Translations under genes and position numbers: made by a program | Part shown: in pieces, positions 39,745-49,729 of the stretch | Position numbering within the stretch: position 1 is the stretch's first letter | Layout of the letters: each line of letters opens with the position of its first letter | Assembly (NCBI RefSeq): GCF_000832305.1 | Contig: NZ_CP010536.1 | Coordinates: 1,302,001 to 1,366,000 of the forward strand | Reading direction: 5' to 3' | Length of the DNA: 64,000 nt | Source: Cupriavidus basilensis | GTDB taxonomy: Bacteria > Pseudomonadota > Gammaproteobacteria > Burkholderiales > Burkholderiaceae | The notes under the pieces: generated by a model | The model's database searches: none | What the model was told of the DNA's origin: nothing | Seen by the model: the letters and a program-made list of their open reading frames with translations, nothing else

Positions 39745-42183
39745 ATGCGTCTGTTTTTGCTCGCCTTCGTGGCGGGCTGCTGGTGGCTGCAGCAACAAGG
39801 CTCGCTGCCGCGTGGCGGCGCGGTGTGGGTGTTGGCGGCTGCCGGGCTCCTGGCGGCCGCGCTTGCGCTGTGCCTGCGCACACGCTGGCCTGGCTGGGCG
39901 CGGGTGGCCTGGATCGTATTGTCGCTGCTGGCTGGTTTCGGCTGTTCGGCGTGGCGCGCCGAGGTTCGTCTGGCGCAGCGGCTGGCACCCGGGCTGGAAG
40001 GGGTCGACCTGCAGCTGAGCGGCGTGGTGGCCGGGCTGCCGGCGCAGGCCGCGCGCGGCCTGCGCTTCGTATTCGCGCTCGACGATGCGGCGGCCATGCC
40101 GCCCCGCGTCTTGCTGGGCTGGGAAGATGCCCCGGCCAGCTTGCGGCCGGGCGAGCGCTACGTCTTCACCGTGCGCTTGCGCCAGCCCCATGGCCTGGCC
40201 AACCCGCATGGTTTCGATTACGAATTCTGGCTGATGGCGGCCGGGCTTGGCGCCACCGGCTACGTGCGCGACGCCATCGGCGAGCCGCAGGACGCCGTCG
40301 GCGAACGGCTCGCGTGGCGGATCGCGCGATGGCGGGCGCAGGTGCGCGATCACGTCTTGCAAAGCCTGCCGCCCGATGCCCGCTTCGCCCCGGTGCTGGC
40401 GGCCCTGGTGGTGGGCGATCAGCACGGCATCCAGCAGCGGGACTGGACCGTGTTCACGCGCACCGGCATCGGCCACCTGATCAGCATTTCCGGCCTGCAT
40501 ATCACCATGATTTCCGGCCTGTTCTCCAGCATCGTCTATTGGCTGTGGCGGCATTCGTTCGGGCTCGGGCGATGGCTGCCGCGGCCCTTGCCGCTGTGGT
40601 GGCCGGCGCGGCGCGCCGCGCTGGTGGGCGCGGTGATCGCGGCCCTCGTTTACGGCCTGCTGGCGGGCATGCAGGTGCCGGCGCTGCGCACCGTGTCGAT
40701 GCTGGTGGTGGCGGCGCTGGCGCTATGGAGCGGGCGCACGCCGCCGGCCTCGCTGGTGCTGGCCTGGGCGGCGTTCGTGGCGATCGGGCTCGACCCCTGG
40801 GCTGTGCTGTCGCCCGGGTTCTGGCTTTCGTTTGGCGCGGTGGGCGTGATCTTCCTGGCCGCGGCGCAACCGGCCAATCAGTCCGCGCCGACGCGTTGGC
40901 AGCGTGTTCGCGCCAGCCTTGCGCAGGCGGCGCGCACGCAATGGTGCGTCACTATCGGGCTGGTGCCGCTGACTCTGCTGCTGTTTCAGCAGGTCTCGGT
41001 GATTTCGCCGCTGGCCAATGCGGCGGCGATCCCGCTGATCAGCCTGCTGGTGACGCCCATGGCCTTGCTGGCGGCGGCGATGCCCGCGCCGCTGGCGGGC
41101 TGGCTGCTCAGCCCCGCGCATCTGCTGCTGCACTGGCTTGTGCTGGGCCTGGAGTGGCTGTCGGCGCTGCCGTGGGCGGTGTGGCAGGCCGCGCGCGCCG
41201 GGCCAGTGGCACTGGCGCTGGCGGTGCTGGGCTCGCTGCTGTTGCTGGCGCCCGTGCCCTGTGGCGTGCGCGCGCGCCTGCATGGCGTGGTACTGCTGTT
41301 GCCGATGGTGCTGGCGGGAAGGCAGCCAGTGGCGCACGGGGAGTTTCGCGCCACCGCGATCGATATCGGGCAGGGCACGGCGGTACTGGTGGAGACGCGC
41401 TCGCGCGTGCTGCTCTACGATGCCGGGCCGGCTTACGGCTGGGGCGCCGCGCGCGGCGAACCGGGCAACAGCGCCGGCGCGCGGGACATCGTGCCGTTCC
41501 TGCGCAGCGCGGGGGTGCGCAGGCTGGACACGCTGGTGATCAGCCATGAAGACGCGGACCACGCGGGCGGTGCGCGCGACATCATGGCGGCGCTGCCGGT
41601 GGACAGCCTGCTATCGGGCGCGCCGCAGGGACATCGGCTGCTGGTGCCACCGGCGAGCGCCGCGCACCTGGAGGCGCAGCCTTGCGAGGCGGGGCAGCAG
41701 TGGGAGTGGGATGGCGTGCGCTTTGCCATGCTGCATCCCTTGCCGGGCAACGCGCAGAATGCCGCCATCAACAGCAATGCGCGCAGTTGCGTGCTCAAGG
41801 TGGCGGGTAGCGCGCGCAGCCTGCTGCTGACCGGCGATATCGGCCGGCGCGACGAGGCGGCGCTGCTGGCACGCCTGTCCACGCAAGACTTGCGCGCGGA
41901 CTTCCTGCAGGTGCCGCATCACGGCAGCAACACCTCATCGAGCGGCGCGTTCCTGGCCGTGGTGGCGCCGGAGGTCGCGCTGTTCCAGGTGGGCTACCGC
42001 AACCGCCACCGGCATCCCCGGCCCGAGATCTGGGGCCGCTACGGATCGCACGAGATCGCCCGCTATCGCAGCGACGAGACTGGCGCGGTCCAGCTTACGA
42101 CGCGCGGCGAGTCTTACGCGCTGCAGGCTTACCGCCAGCACGCGCGGCGCTACTGGCGCGCGGCGCCGCCTGCGCCTCGCTGA
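39745..42183 (+). CDS. comEC: DNA-uptake channel protein ComEC/Rec2
   Basis: This 812-residue inner-membrane protein passes single-stranded DNA into the cytoplasm during natural transformation. The N-terminal DUF4131/OB region is followed by the Competence domain (GIGHLISISGLHITMISGLF start, many spans, about 230-510) and a C-terminal metallo-beta-lactamase-like domain (about 540-790) with SHEDADHAGG and PHHGSNTSS. An AGGGAG site precedes the ATG. No other competence genes are nearby. Its last 89 bases overlap hexR tail to tail. Confidence 0.95.
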   Translation: MRLFLLAFVAGCWWLQQQGSLPRGGAVWVLAAAGLLAAALALCLRTRWPGWARVAWIVLSLLAGFGCSAWRAEVRLAQRLAPGLEGVDLQLSGVVAGLPAQAARGLRFVFALDDAAAMPPRVLLGWEDAPASLRPGERYVFTVRLRQPHGLANPHGFDYEFWLMAAGLGATGYVRDAIGEPQDAVGERLAWRIARWRAQVRDHVLQSLPPDARFAPVLAALVVGDQHGIQQRDWTVFTRTGIGHLISISGLHITMISGLFSSIVYWLWRHSFGLGRWLPRPLPLWWPARRAALVGAVIAALVYGLLAGMQVPALRTVSMLVVAALALWSGRTPPASLVLAWAAFVAIGLDPWAVLSPGFWLSFGAVGVIFLAAAQPANQSAPTRWQRVRASLAQAARTQWCVTIGLVPLTLLLFQQVSVISPLANAAAIPLISLLVTPMALLAAAMPAPLAGWLLSPAHLLLHWLVLGLEWLSALPWAVWQAARAGPVALALAVLGSLLLLAPVPCGVRARLHGVVLLLPMVLAGRQPVAHGEFRATAIDIGQGTAVLVETRSRVLLYDAGPAYGWGAARGEPGNSAGARDIVPFLRSAGVRRLDTLVISHEDADHAGGARDIMAALPVDSLLSGAPQGHRLLVPPASAAHLEAQPCEAGQQWEWDGVRFAMLHPLPGNAQNAAINSNARSCVLKVAGSARSLLLTGDIGRRDEAALLARLSTQDLRADFLQVPHHGSNTSSSGAFLAVVAPEVALFQVGYRNRHRHPRPEIWGRYGSHEIARYRSDETGAVQLTTRGESYALQAYRQHARRYWRAAPPAPR

Positions 42184-43033
42184 GATGCGCGGGCTCGGCC
42201 TGGGCGATGCGACGCTCGCGCAAGTGCGCCTTGGCGCGCTGCAGGCCGGCGCAGACGGTGTCGGCGCGCTCCAGGGCAACGCCTGCGGCCAGCACGTCGC
42301 CCAGCACCAGGTGGCAGATGCGGGAGGTCATCGGCGTGTAGACCTCGCTGTCTTCCTCCACGTCCGAGAACACGCAGACGTCCGCCAGCGCGGCAAGCGG
42401 CGAGCCGCTGTGGGTCAGCGCCAGCACGCTGGCGCCGCTGGCACGGGCGAGCGTGGCGGCGGCCAGCATGTCCCACGTGCGCCCGCTGTTGGAGACCAGC
42501 ACGGCCACGTCGCCGGGCCCGAGCAGCGCCGCCGACATGCTGAAGACGTGCGAGTCCGAGTAGGCAACGGTTGGCATGCCGAGGCGGAAGAACTTGTGCT
42601 GGATATCCAGGGCGACGATGCCCGAGTTGCCGCAGCCATAGAACTCGATGCGCCTGGCCGCGGCGAGCAGCTGGATGCCATGTTCGATCTGGTCTGCCGA
42701 CAGTGCATTGCGCACGGTCATCAGCGTGGCGATGGTGCGGTCGAACACCTTGCCGGCGATATCGGCGGGGCGGTCCTCAGCCTTGACGTCCTGGTGCACG
42801 AAGGGCGTGCCACCGCCCACGTTCTGGGCGAACTGGAGCTTGAACTCGCGAAAGCCGTCGTAGCCCAGCGCCGCGCAAAAGCGCGCAATTGTGGGCTGGG
42901 ACACGCCTGCGCGCTCGGCCAGCTCGGGCATCGACAAGCGGATCACGCTGGCGCCGTGGCGGGCGACATAGTCGGCAAGGCGGCGTTCTGAGGGGCGAAG
43001 TGTGTCGTAGACGGCAAGAATTCGGTCGCGCAT
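42095..43033 (-). CDS. hexR: HexR-type RpiR-family repressor
   Basis: This 312-residue regulator has an N-terminal RpiR helix-turn-helix (LSMPELAERAGVSQPTIARF, about 33-52) and a C-terminal SIS sugar-phosphate domain (IEFYGCGNSGIVALDIQHKF, then VAVLVSNSGRTWDMLAAA). The last 35 residues are a basic Ala/Arg tail encoded within the overlap with comEC. It represses Entner-Doudoroff genes until it binds 2-keto-3-deoxy-6-phosphogluconate. It is divergent from edd. Confidence 0.92.
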   Translation of the reverse strand: MRDRILAVYDTLRPSERRLADYVARHGASVIRLSMPELAERAGVSQPTIARFCAALGYDGFREFKLQFAQNVGGGTPFVHQDVKAEDRPADIAGKVFDRTIATLMTVRNALSADQIEHGIQLLAAARRIEFYGCGNSGIVALDIQHKFFRLGMPTVAYSDSHVFSMSAALLGPGDVAVLVSNSGRTWDMLAAATLARASGASVLALTHSGSPLAALADVCVFSDVEEDSEVYTPMTSRICHLVLGDVLAAGVALERADTVCAGLQRAKAHLRERRIAQAEPAHLSEAQAAPRASSAARAGGKPAARKTRRAS

Positions 43034-43115
43034 GGTAGGGCAGGGATGGCTGTCTGTGCCGGGGAACTGTTCTGGCTCTGGCCCCGGAATCCGTGGCTCG
43101 ACGAATCGAGCGTAA

Positions 43116-43130
43116 TGTAGATATTCTACA
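43116..43130. promoter_or_regulatory. HexR operator, hexR side
   Basis: TGTAGATATTCTACA is a palindrome of the HexR class (TGTA-N7-TACA), about 83 bases upstream of the hexR start. It is the likely autoregulation site. Confidence 0.8.
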
Positions 43131-43264
43131 TAATACGAGGAGGGATCATCGCGGCTTCAGTGTGGCGATTGGCTAGGGGTTTCACCTATTTGCGCTGAAT
43201 ATGCAGCTAATAAGGCGCTTTGTGATGCGTGTGCATGGTGTTTTCAAACCGGCTTTCGATATAA

Positions 43265-43279
43265 TGTAGAAAATCTACA
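43265..43279. promoter_or_regulatory. HexR operator, edd side
   Basis: TGTAGAAAATCTACA shares the same arms and lies 79 bases upstream of the edd start, partly overlapping a TATAATG -10-like sequence (43260-43266). HexR bound here would block edd transcription. Confidence 0.82.
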
Positions 43280-43358
43280 GACAATAGCGCCAGCCGGCGT
43301 ACGCTAGTCCCCAAGTCCTCCCGGATACGATCAGGCATCACGACCAGGAACTCCCCCA

Positions 43359-45245
43359 ATGTCAAAAGCCCTCCACGCCGAAGTCCACGCCGTCACCGAG
43401 CGCGTGATCGCGCGCAGCCAGCGCAGCCGCGCCGCCTATCTCGCGCGTTGCGAACGCGCCCAGCAGGAAATGGGCCCCTTGCGCGGGCTGTCCTGCGCCA
43501 ACCTTGCCCACGGCCTGGCCGCGCTGCCCGCGCATGACAAGCTCAAGCTGCGGGTCGAGCATGCTGCCAACCTCGGCATCGTCACCGCGTACAACGACAT
43601 GCTGTCGGCCCACCAGCCGTATGAGCGCTATCCTGGCGTGATCCGGGAGGCCGCGCGTGCCGTTGGCGCCGTGGCGCAGGTGGCGGGCGGCGTGCCGGCG
43701 ATGTGCGATGGCATCACGCAGGGCAATGCCGGCATGGAACTGTCGCTGTTTTCGCGCGATGCCATTGCGATGGCCACGGCGGTCTCGCTGTCGCACAACA
43801 CCTTCGATGCCGCGGTCATGCTGGGCGTGTGCGACAAGATCGTGCCGGGCCTGTTGATGGGCGCGCTGCAGTTCGGCCACCTGCCGGTGGTGTTCGTGCC
43901 GGCCGGGCCGATGTCGACGGGCCTGTCCAACAAGGAAAAGGCGCGCGTGCGCCAGCTTTACGCAACCGGTCAGGTGGGCCGCGAAGCTCTGCTGGAGGCC
44001 GAATGCGAGGCCTATCACGGCGCCGGCACGTGTACCTTCTACGGCACCGCCAACAGCAACCAGTTCCTGATGGAAATCATGGGCCTGCATATGCCGGGCG
44101 CGGCCTTCGTGCATCCGGACAGCGGCCTGCGCGACGCGCTCACCGCCGCCGCGGCCCAGCGCGCGCTGGCCCTGACGGCGCGGGGCGGCGACTACCTGCC
44201 GCTGGCGCGCATCGTGGACGAGCGCGCGGTGATCAATGCCGTGGTCGGCCTGCTGGCCACGGGCGGCTCGACCAACCACACCATCCACCTGGTGGCGATG
44301 GCGCGCGCGGCGGGCATCCTGATCGACTGGGATGATTTTGACCGTCTCTCGCGCATCACGCCGCTGCTGGCGCGGGTCTACCCCAACGGCTCGGCCGACG
44401 TGAACCACTTCCACGCCGCGGGCGGCGTGGCCTACGTGATTCGCCAGCTGCTCAGCGCCGGGTTGCTGCACGAGGACGTGGAAACCGTGGCCGGGCGTGG
44501 CCTGGCCCGTTACACGCAAGAGCCCGTGATGATCGACGGCGTGCTGCAGTGGCGCGACGGCGCCGCCGTCAGCGGTGATGCCACGGTGCTGGCCACCGCT
44601 GCCGAACCGTTTTCCGCCGAGGGCGGCTTGCGCTTGCTGCAAGGCAATCTCGGCCGCGGCATGATCAAGGTGTCGGCGGTGGCGGACGAGCATCGGGTGG
44701 TCGAGGCACCGGCACGCGTCTTCGACTCGCAAGAGCAATTGCAAGCCGCGTTCGAAGCCGGCGAGTTCACCGGCGACATGATCGCGGTCGTGCGTTTCCA
44801 GGGACCCAACGCCAACGGCATGCCAGAGCTGCACCGTCTCACCCCGGTGCTGGGCTCGCTGCAGGATGCCGGCCACAAGGTTGCGCTGGTGACCGATGGC
44901 CGCATGTCCGGCGCTTCTGGCAAGGTGCCGGCGGTGATCCATGTAGGGCCCGAGGCACTTGCCGGCGGCCCGCTGGCGCGCGTGCGTGACGGCGACCGGA
45001 TCCGCGTGGACGCCGTGGCAGGCACGCTGGAATGGCTCGGCGCTGCCAATGGCGACGGCGACCTGGCGACGCGCGCTTCTGCCGTGCTGCCGGACGACGC
45101 CTTCGCGAACTTCAGCGTCGGCCGGGGCTTGTTCGGGCTGTTCCGCCGCAACGCGCGGATCGCGGAGGAGGGCGGCAGCGCGCTGGACCTCTCCGAGGCC
45201 GATGTGCCCGGCGCTGTCCAAACGGGCGCGGCCGTCGCACAATAG
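43359..45245 (+). CDS. edd: 6-Phosphogluconate dehydratase
   Basis: This 628-residue Fe-S dehydratase converts 6-phosphogluconate to 2-keto-3-deoxy-6-phosphogluconate, the first committed step of the Entner-Doudoroff route. Cluster-binding and active-site segments include [43 protein letters not shown], and [19 protein letters not shown] near the C-terminus. An AGGA site precedes the ATG. It is followed 187 bases later by gntK. eda is not in this window. Confidence 0.96.
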   Translation: MSKALHAEVHAVTERVIARSQRSRAAYLARCERAQQEMGPLRGLSCANLAHGLAALPAHDKLKLRVEHAANLGIVTAYNDMLSAHQPYERYPGVIREAARAVGAVAQVAGGVPAMCDGITQGNAGMELSLFSRDAIAMATAVSLSHNTFDAAVMLGVCDKIVPGLLMGALQFGHLPVVFVPAGPMSTGLSNKEKARVRQLYATGQVGREALLEAECEAYHGAGTCTFYGTANSNQFLMEIMGLHMPGAAFVHPDSGLRDALTAAAAQRALALTARGGDYLPLARIVDERAVINAVVGLLATGGSTNHTIHLVAMARAAGILIDWDDFDRLSRITPLLARVYPNGSADVNHFHAAGGVAYVIRQLLSAGLLHEDVETVAGRGLARYTQEPVMIDGVLQWRDGAAVSGDATVLATAAEPFSAEGGLRLLQGNLGRGMIKVSAVADEHRVVEAPARVFDSQEQLQAAFEAGEFTGDMIAVVRFQGPNANGMPELHRLTPVLGSLQDAGHKVALVTDGRMSGASGKVPAVIHVGPEALAGGPLARVRDGDRIRVDAVAGTLEWLGAANGDGDLATRASAVLPDDAFANFSVGRGLFGLFRRNARIAEEGGSALDLSEADVPGAVQTGAAVAQ

Positions 45246-45432
45246 GCAGCGCCCCTTAAATTTGTGTCATTTGTGTCCCCGGCAGCCGATGGCTGGCGGA
45301 GACGACCCCGAGCCGGCCCATGCGGGGCCATCATGGCTTCATGGCTGAACGCTTGCGGAGCCGGCCAGCGGCCGGCGCGGGGACGACCGACAAGGATGGG
45401 AAAACCATCCGAACATGATCGTTGGAGCAGAC

Positions 45433-45942
45433 ATGATCTACATCCTGATGGGCGTTTCCGGCAGCGGAAAGACCACGGTCGGCCAGTTGCTGGCCAAGAC
45501 CTTGCAATGCGGCTTCCATGACGCCGATGAATTCCACAGCGCGGCCAACAAGGCGAAGATGCACAACGGCATCCCGCTGACCGACGATGACCGCTGGCCC
45601 TGGCTGGCCGCGATGCGCGCGGCGATCGATGCGGCCCGCGCCGAGGGGCGCACCCACGTCTTTACCTGTTCCGCGCTGCGGCAGACCTACCGCGACCGCC
45701 TGACGCCCGCTGACGGCGGCGTGACCTTTGTCTACATGAAGGGCGATGCCGCGATCATTGGCGGCCGCCTGGCCGAGCGCAGCGAGCACTTCTTCAATCC
45801 CGCCCTGTTGCAGAGCCAGTTCGAGACCCTGGAGGAGCCGCGCGAGGCCCTGGTGCTCGATATCCGCCAGACGCCGGAGGCGCTGGTGCAGTGCATCCTG
45901 GCTGGAGTGCAGGCACAAAAAGGCGTGGCGATCGCCCGCTGA
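45433..45942 (+). CDS. gntK: Gluconokinase
   Basis: This 169-residue kinase phosphorylates gluconate to 6-phosphogluconate, feeding Edd. The P-loop GVSGSGKTT is at residues 7-15, with the gluconate-binding DADEFHS and [11 protein letters not shown] segments following. ATG 45433 has a GGAG site 5 bases upstream and is preferred to an in-frame ATG at 45415. Co-location with edd indicates gluconate use. Confidence 0.95.
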   Translation: MIYILMGVSGSGKTTVGQLLAKTLQCGFHDADEFHSAANKAKMHNGIPLTDDDRWPWLAAMRAAIDAARAEGRTHVFTCSALRQTYRDRLTPADGGVTFVYMKGDAAIIGGRLAERSEHFFNPALLQSQFETLEEPREALVLDIRQTPEALVQCILAGVQAQKGVAIAR

Positions 45943-46037
45943 ACCGATGCCACGCCGGCCCGAAGCCAAGGCTGGCAAACATCTTGCTTATCCACGTTTG
46001 ATGGCGCGAATGCCTGCCGCTTGCGGCTTTCGTGGTC

Positions 46038-46050
46038 ATAGGTATCCTAT
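46038..46050. promoter_or_regulatory. Small palindrome before the Anbu locus
   Basis: ATAGG-TAT-CCTAT is a perfect dyad in the 262-base gap upstream of the ATP-grasp gene, about 155 bases before its start. It could be an operator for the following operon or part of a promoter. Nothing else is recognisable in this gap. Confidence 0.3.
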
Positions 46051-46204
46051 AGGGACAGCACTTCGAAGCATGACGAGATGGTCCGCGGCCAAGCCGCCGG
46101 GCCTCGGGTGGTGATCTCAAGGTGCTGTGCCGGGAACAACAAGCCAATCAAAACGGGATAGCCGGCAGTTCGGGCGGCACCCAAATCATGGGGGAACGGC
46201 CATC

Positions 46205-47677
46205 ATGGCGGCGCGGTTTTTCGACGAGATGCTCGATTGGCAAGATGGCGTGGCAGCAGCAATCCACGCGGGCGAGTCCCTGCCGGCAGGTGCCGTGCGG
46301 GGGCATTACAAGCAGTTCGCGGATTGGTTGGCGCGCCAGTCCGAAGGCACCATGGGCAACAAGCGCGCCGAGGCAGACCTGATCTTCCGGCGCGTGGGCA
46401 TCACGTTCGCCGTTTACGGCGAAAAGGACGAGTCGAACAGCGGTACCGAGCGGACCATCCCGTTCGATGTCATTCCCCGCATCTTCCCCGCCAGCGAGTG
46501 GGCAACGCTCGAGCGCGGCCTGCGCCAGCGGGTGTCGGCGCTGAACCGCTTCATTCACGATATCTATCACGGGCAGGACATCATCCGTGCCGGTGTGATC
46601 CCGCCAGACCAGATCTACAACAATGCGCAGTACCGCCCGGAAATGCTTGGCATCGACGTGCCCCGCGATATCTACGCCCACGTGGCCGGCATCGATGTAG
46701 TGCGCGCTGGCGAGGGCGAGTTCTACGTGCTGGAAGACAACCTGCGCGTGCCCTCCGGTGTGTCCTACATGCTGGAAAACCGCAAGATGATGATGCGGTT
46801 GTTCCCGGACCTGTTCGCGCGCAATCGCGTGGCGCCGGTGGCGCACTATCCCGACCTGCTGCTCGACATGCTGCGCGGCGTCTCGCCGCAGAACATAGCC
46901 GATCCCACGGTGGTGGTGCTCACGCCCGGCATGTACAACTCCGCCTACTTCGAGCATGCCTTCCTGGCGCAGCAAATGGGCGTGGAACTGGTCGAGGGCA
47001 GCGACCTGTTCGTACAGGACGAGCACCTCTACATGCGCACCACCCAGGGCCCGCAGCGCATCGACGTGATCTATCGCCGGGTCGACGACGATTTCCTCGA
47101 CCCGCTGGTGTTCCGCTCGGATTCCACGCTGGGCGCGGCGGGGCTGCTCTCGGTCTACCGCGCGGGCAATGTCACCATCTGCAACGCCATTGGCACGGGC
47201 GTGGCCGACGACAAGTCGATCTATCCCTACGTGCCCGACATGATCCGCTTCTACCTTGGTGAGGAAGCGATCCTCAACAACGTGCCGACGTACATGTGCC
47301 GCCGCCCGGACGACCTGCAGTACGTGCTGGACCACATGAGCGAGCTGGTGGTCAAGGAAACCCACGGGGCCGGCGGCTACGGCATGCTGGTGGGGCCTGC
47401 CGCCACGCGCGCGGAGATCGACACGTTCCGCGAGGTCGTGCGCGCGCGTCCCGAGCAGTACATCGCGCAGCCCACGCTGGCACTGTCCACCTGCCCGACG
47501 TATGTCGAGTCGGGGATCGCGCCGCGCCACATCGACCTGCGTCCGTTCGTGCTGTCCGGCAAGGACGTGCGCATGGTGCCGGGCGGGCTGACCCGCGTGG
47601 CGCTGCGCGAAGGCTCGCTGGTGGTCAACTCCTCGCAGGGCGGGGGCACCAAGGACACCTGGGTGCTGGAGCGCTGA
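46205..47677 (+). CDS. Circularly permuted type-2 ATP-grasp protein
   Basis: This is a 490-residue protein of the DUF404/DUF407 family (CP_ATPgrasp_2), predicted to form amide or peptide bonds using ATP. It begins MAARFFDEMLDWQDG and carries FYVLEDNLRVPSGVSYMLENR and VVKETHGAGGYGMLVGPAATR, the permuted ATP-binding elements, then PSQ-type LVVNSSQGGGTKDTWVL at the end. The start at 46205 follows a GGGGGAA site; the longer frame is unlikely. It is the first gene of the alpha-E, transglutaminase and Anbu cluster. Confidence 0.92.
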   Translation: MAARFFDEMLDWQDGVAAAIHAGESLPAGAVRGHYKQFADWLARQSEGTMGNKRAEADLIFRRVGITFAVYGEKDESNSGTERTIPFDVIPRIFPASEWATLERGLRQRVSALNRFIHDIYHGQDIIRAGVIPPDQIYNNAQYRPEMLGIDVPRDIYAHVAGIDVVRAGEGEFYVLEDNLRVPSGVSYMLENRKMMMRLFPDLFARNRVAPVAHYPDLLLDMLRGVSPQNIADPTVVVLTPGMYNSAYFEHAFLAQQMGVELVEGSDLFVQDEHLYMRTTQGPQRIDVIYRRVDDDFLDPLVFRSDSTLGAAGLLSVYRAGNVTICNAIGTGVADDKSIYPYVPDMIRFYLGEEAILNNVPTYMCRRPDDLQYVLDHMSELVVKETHGAGGYGMLVGPAATRAEIDTFREVVRARPEQYIAQPTLALSTCPTYVESGIAPRHIDLRPFVLSGKDVRMVPGGLTRVALREGSLVVNSSQGGGTKDTWVLER

Positions 47678-47772
47678 GGCGCGGCGCACGCAAGGATAGT
47701 TTGTGATTCCCGCGCAGGCCGCCGCGTTGCCGGCGGCGCGCGGGCGAACAGCGCTGTACGAGGGGACTGACC

Positions 47773-48726
47773 ATGCTTAGCCGCACCGCCGACCATCTGT
47801 TCTGGATGGCGCGCTATACCGAACGCGCGGAGAACACCGCGCGCATGCTGGACGTGAACTACCAGACTTCGCTGCTGCCGCAGTCCGCGGAAGTGGCGGA
47901 ACAAGGCTGGTGGGCCATGCTCGATATCTCCGAGCTGACCACGGTGTTCGACGAGAAGTACGGCCTGCTCACGCGCGACGATGTCATTGACTTCATGGTG
48001 CGCGACATGACCAATGTCTCGTCCATCATGAGCTGCCTGCGCGCGGCCCGCGAGAACGCCCGCGCGGTGCGCGGCTCGCTGACCACCGAGGTCTGGGAGA
48101 CCATCAACACCACCTGGCTCGACGTGCAGCGCATGATCGCCGATGGCGTGCTGCGCGAGGATCCTTCGCAGTTCTTCGAGTGGGTGAAGTTCCGCTCCCA
48201 CCTGGCCCGAGGCGTGCAGTTTGGCACCATGCTCAAGGACGATGCCTTCCACTTCATGCGGCTGGGCACGTTCCTGGAACGCGCCGACAACACCGCGCGA
48301 ATTCTGGACGTGAAGTTCCAGGCCAGCACGGTCGACGATAGCGATCCCAATCGCGACGCCAACGATTTCTATCACTGGGCGGCCGTCTTGCGCTCAGTGT
48401 CGGGCTTCGAGGTGTACCGCAAGGTGTATCGCACCGTGATCACGCCGGAGCGCGTGGCCGAACTGCTGGTGCTGCGCCCCGACATGCCGCGCTCGCTGGT
48501 GTCCAGCATGGACGAGGTGGTGTCGATCCTGGCGCTGGTGGGCAACCACCATTCTTCGGAGACCGAGCGCCAGGCTGGTAAACTCCACGCCGATTTGAAA
48601 TATGCGCGCATCGACGACATCTTCGCCGTCGGGTTGCATGCTTACCTGACCAGTTTCCTGGAGCGCATCGGCGACCTCGGCAACGGCATCAGCCGGGATT
48701 TCCTCGTGCCGCTGCTCGCTGCCTGA
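47773..48726 (+). CDS. Alpha-E domain protein
   Basis: This 317-residue all-helical protein (DUF403) begins MLSRTADHLFWMARYTERAENTARML, the conserved opening with its invariant Arg and Glu residues. AFHFMRLGTFLERADNTARILDV is the second conserved motif. Biochemical function is unknown. It nearly always accompanies the permuted ATP-grasp protein, here 95 bases downstream, after a GAGGGGA ribosome-binding site. Confidence 0.93.
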   Translation: MLSRTADHLFWMARYTERAENTARMLDVNYQTSLLPQSAEVAEQGWWAMLDISELTTVFDEKYGLLTRDDVIDFMVRDMTNVSSIMSCLRAARENARAVRGSLTTEVWETINTTWLDVQRMIADGVLREDPSQFFEWVKFRSHLARGVQFGTMLKDDAFHFMRLGTFLERADNTARILDVKFQASTVDDSDPNRDANDFYHWAAVLRSVSGFEVYRKVYRTVITPERVAELLVLRPDMPRSLVSSMDEVVSILALVGNHHSSETERQAGKLHADLKYARIDDIFAVGLHAYLTSFLERIGDLGNGISRDFLVPLLAA

Positions 48727-48762
48727 CCTATTAGAAGTGGGGGGTGCCGGCCTCGCCACATC

Positions 48763-49587
48763 ATGAAATACAAGATTCACCACAAGACGGTCTACCGTTA
48801 CGCCGAGCCGTTCCTGCGCAGCGTGCACGAACTGCGCCTCGCGCCGCGCTCGGGCCCGCTGCAGGCCGTGCAGCAATGGCAGTTGTCCGTTCCCGGCAAC
48901 CTGTCCGAGGCGCGTGACGGCTTCGGCAATATCGTGCACAGCTTCACTGTGGCCGGGCCGGCGCATACGCTGGTGATCGAGGCCGGCGGCGTGGTCGATG
49001 TGACGCCGCCAGTGGATGCGCACGGACCGTTTTTCTGCGATGCGCCGCCGGCCGGCGAGACGCGTGTGTCGCCGCTGTATTACCTTGGCGGCACGCCGCT
49101 GACCGCCGCCAAGCCGGAGATGGTGCGTTTTGCCGCGCCCTACCTGGCGGCAGGGGCGACAGTGCCCGCGCTGCTGGCGTTGGCCAATGGCATCGCCGGG
49201 CGGGTGCGCTACCAGTCGGACAGCACCGATGTGGACACCTCGGCCAGCGACGCGTTCGCACTGGGCCGTGGGGTTTGCCAGGACCAGGCGCAAGTGATGG
49301 TGGCATGCTGCCGGGCCCTGGGCATGCCGGCGCGCTACGTCAGCGGCTATTTCCATGACCCGGCCGCAACGGAACTGGCCAGCCACGCCTGGGCCGATGT
49401 CTGCGTGGATGCCGGCAAGGAGTTGTGGTGCAGCATCGACGTGACCCACGGCTGCCTGAGCGACGCGCGCCATATCCGGCTGGCGGTCGGGCGGGACTAT
49501 CGCATGGCCGCGCCGGTGCGCGGGATTCGCGAAGGTGGCAGCGGCGAGCGGCTGGCGGTCGAGATCGCCATTTTGCCGTTGCAGTGA
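48763..49587 (+). CDS. Transglutaminase-like cysteine protease-fold protein
   Basis: This is a 274-residue protein. The N-terminal beta domain (MKYKIHHKTVYRYAEPFLRS) is followed by the transglutaminase core with the Cys in GVCQDQAQVMVACCR, His in ASHAWADVCV and Asp in SIDVTHGC, a complete triad. The family includes peptidases and amide-forming enzymes. It lies 36 bases after the alpha-E gene, within the Anbu cluster. Confidence 0.92.
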   Translation: MKYKIHHKTVYRYAEPFLRSVHELRLAPRSGPLQAVQQWQLSVPGNLSEARDGFGNIVHSFTVAGPAHTLVIEAGGVVDVTPPVDAHGPFFCDAPPAGETRVSPLYYLGGTPLTAAKPEMVRFAAPYLAAGATVPALLALANGIAGRVRYQSDSTDVDTSASDAFALGRGVCQDQAQVMVACCRALGMPARYVSGYFHDPAATELASHAWADVCVDAGKELWCSIDVTHGCLSDARHIRLAVGRDYRMAAPVRGIREGGSGERLAVEIAILPLQ

Positions 49588-49729
49588 ATGAGGTGGTGCG
49601 TCGCGCACCAAAAGCGGGCGCGCCGCAAGGTCCCGGGCGCACCTGCGCGGCGCTAGAATGCGGCCTTGGCCCGGGCGACAGGCTTGGCGATGGGCCAGGC
49701 GTGAACGTGCACCATTACAAGACAAGATC

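Larger units (their letters stand above)
43034..43358. other. hexR-edd divergent control region
   Basis: This 325-base gap holds no gene. It contains two HexR-type palindromes, one near each divergent start (listed separately), and AT-rich stretches with TATAAT-like sequences next to the edd-side box. It explains joint regulation of hexR and edd-gntK. Confidence 0.8.

Noticed and set aside
43362..45242. 626-codon open frame antisense to edd
   Set aside because: It mirrors the edd codons in a high-GC gene, has a His/Arg/Gln-rich composition with no domain, and edd itself has all its active-site motifs.
46148..47689. 513-codon open frame antisense to the ATP-grasp gene
   Set aside because: A shadow in high-GC DNA. 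The plus-strand protein has clear family motifs, and the antisense product has none.
47717..47755. GC-rich hairpin between the ATP-grasp and alpha-E genes
   Set aside because: The CCGCCGC / GCGGCGG-type pairing is short, register-ambiguous and common by chance in such GC-rich spacers; no T-run follows.
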